NCBI GenBank assembly: GCA_023079485.1 | Contig: CM041084.1 | Coordinates: 101,350,467-101,414,466 of the forward strand | DNA length: 64,000 nucleotides | DNA from: Archilochus colubris | Lineage: Eukaryota; Chordata; Aves; Apodiformes; Trochilidae | Direction: 5' to 3' | Shown here: one piece after another, positions 63,001 through 64,000 of the stretch | Position numbering within the stretch: position 1 is the first letter of the stretch | Layout: each line of letters opens with the position of its first letter | The notes under the pieces: model-generated | The model's database searches: none | What the model saw: the letters and a program-made list of their open reading frames with translations, nothing else | Told to the model about the DNA's origin: nothing | Made by a program: the position numbers and the translations under genes

Positions 63001-64000
63001 GTTGTTTCTTGTTTGTTTTTTGGGGGGTTTTGTTGTTTTTTTTCTTACAGAAAATGAGACTGATAATTTACAGCACTAGCTTTAGATTTATCAGAATAAA
63101 ATTCCACTACACCTGAAGAGAGCTAGGGTATTCTCAGTCCTATCCTTAGTAGAACTTGACACTGTCTCTCAGAAATCAGCAGAAGCTATTCTAGTTGCTT
63201 TAGTAGATGCTGGATGAGATCTCTGAATGTTATTAATATATTTGGAAAGGGCCTAAAAAATAGGACACATCAGAAATGAACAAAATGTAGGGTTAGGATT
63301 TTCTTTCATACTCCAGTGTGCAACTTTTTAATGTAATGTTGAGTCTGCTAAGAGACAAAGGCAGAAAACATTATAAATAAAACCTCTTTCCCCTCACCAC
63401 TAAAAATATATTTACACCATTATTTTACTTTAAATTAATCTGTTTCCTGAATACTTTCTTATGTACAGAACCATAGAAAGGGATATCTTTATAATGTATT
63501 TAAAAATAATTATATGGCTCTATACACTTTCTCAATCAAAATTTGGCCTTATTCTCTAAATATGAAATTATGTGTTCAAAAGTTCCTGTTAGTTGCTAAG
63601 CCAGTTTTATCTACACACTTGATAAATTATGGGTTCACATCTACTTTCCTGGTGAGTAGCAGCATTCCCACTGACTCTGAGAATGAATTCAAGCAAATAG
63701 CTGGGCAGCAAATTTTCCTAGTCTTTTCCTAGATTCCTTTTCCTAGCAGGCATACGGTAAGCTCATGGTGTTTGTCTTCATATGAGGTAACAGACAAAAA
63801 CATGGGAAAGAAAATTCTCCCTGCAAAAATACATTGTATTCTGCAGCAGGTCTGTGACCAATATCCTGGATCTGCATTTATGAATGAAAAGTTTGGTCTT
63901 ATTATAGTCTTAGTATAATCTTAATATAATTGTCCTCTCTCCATACCCATGTTGCCTTTCAGAATAGGCAGGACACGTTTGGTGGCCTGACAGGGTATCC
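57092..64000. other. Intergenic, no gene recognised
   Basis: AT-rich. A CR1 fragment lies at 59704-59842. A 69-codon ORF at 57848-58057 sits just after an acceptor-like tract, and a 108-codon ORF lies at 58438-58764; neither resembles a known protein. A CTCF-like core occurs at 60612. Nothing else identified up to the window end. Confidence 0.65.
59704..59842 (-). mobile_element. CR1 LINE 3' fragment
   Basis: Plus strand: gagaatcataaaatcatta, then tggttagaaaggactttcaa, caagtccaaccaccag, and ccttggggatggcaact at the end. This is the reverse complement of a CR1 3' end with the terminus on the left; the middle part (59781-59820) is diverged. Confidence 0.8.

Overview
The window is vertebrate nuclear DNA, almost certainly from a bird. 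Single exons are separated by kilobase-scale introns with GT/AG borders. The interspersed repeats are CR1 LINE 3' ends, and there is one avian-type LTR element. From the left edge to about 44.97 kb the plus strand carries one gene, EPB41L3 (protein 4.1B, also called DAL-1). It was identified by reading exon translations against the known 4.1 family. The promoter, start codon, head piece and the first part of the FERM domain lie upstream of the window.

Layout: exons at 3.26-16.91 kb encode the rest of the FERM domain, with exon lengths 105, 43, 76, 219, 88, 153 and 98 nt. The exon at 18.24 kb encodes the FERM-adjacent segment. Exons at 20.53 and 24.30 kb encode the 4.1B-specific linker, including a striking hydrophobic stretch. 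Small exons at 29.11, 31.64, 31.84 and 32.38 kb encode the spectrin-actin-binding region. Exons at 38.33-42.61 kb encode the second linker and the conserved C-terminal domain. The last exon (43.87-44.97 kb) is 3'UTR only. Splicing the 20 recognised coding exons gives one continuous frame of 1010 codons plus a stop. From the end of the 20.53-kb exon onward every junction is phase 0, so exons can be skipped or combined freely.

The most interesting part is 35.75-38.08 kb. Three further open, phase-0 segments with splice acceptors (25, 34 and 256 codons) lie between the spectrin-actin-binding and C-terminal-domain exons. The third ends in its own stop codon and is followed about 220 nt later by two ATTAAA signals. 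This looks like an alternative 3' end giving a 4.1B isoform with a roughly 315-residue acidic, low-complexity tail in place of the C-terminal domain. I do not recall it from the standard 4.1B protein. RBFOX-type TGCATG motifs sit beside several of the cassette exons.

From 45 to 64 kb I see no gene. The region holds a non-autonomous endogenous retroviral LTR element (55.41-57.09 kb, 5-bp target duplication), CR1 fragments, a probable LTR remnant, an ancient palindromic repeat and unassigned AT-rich sequence.
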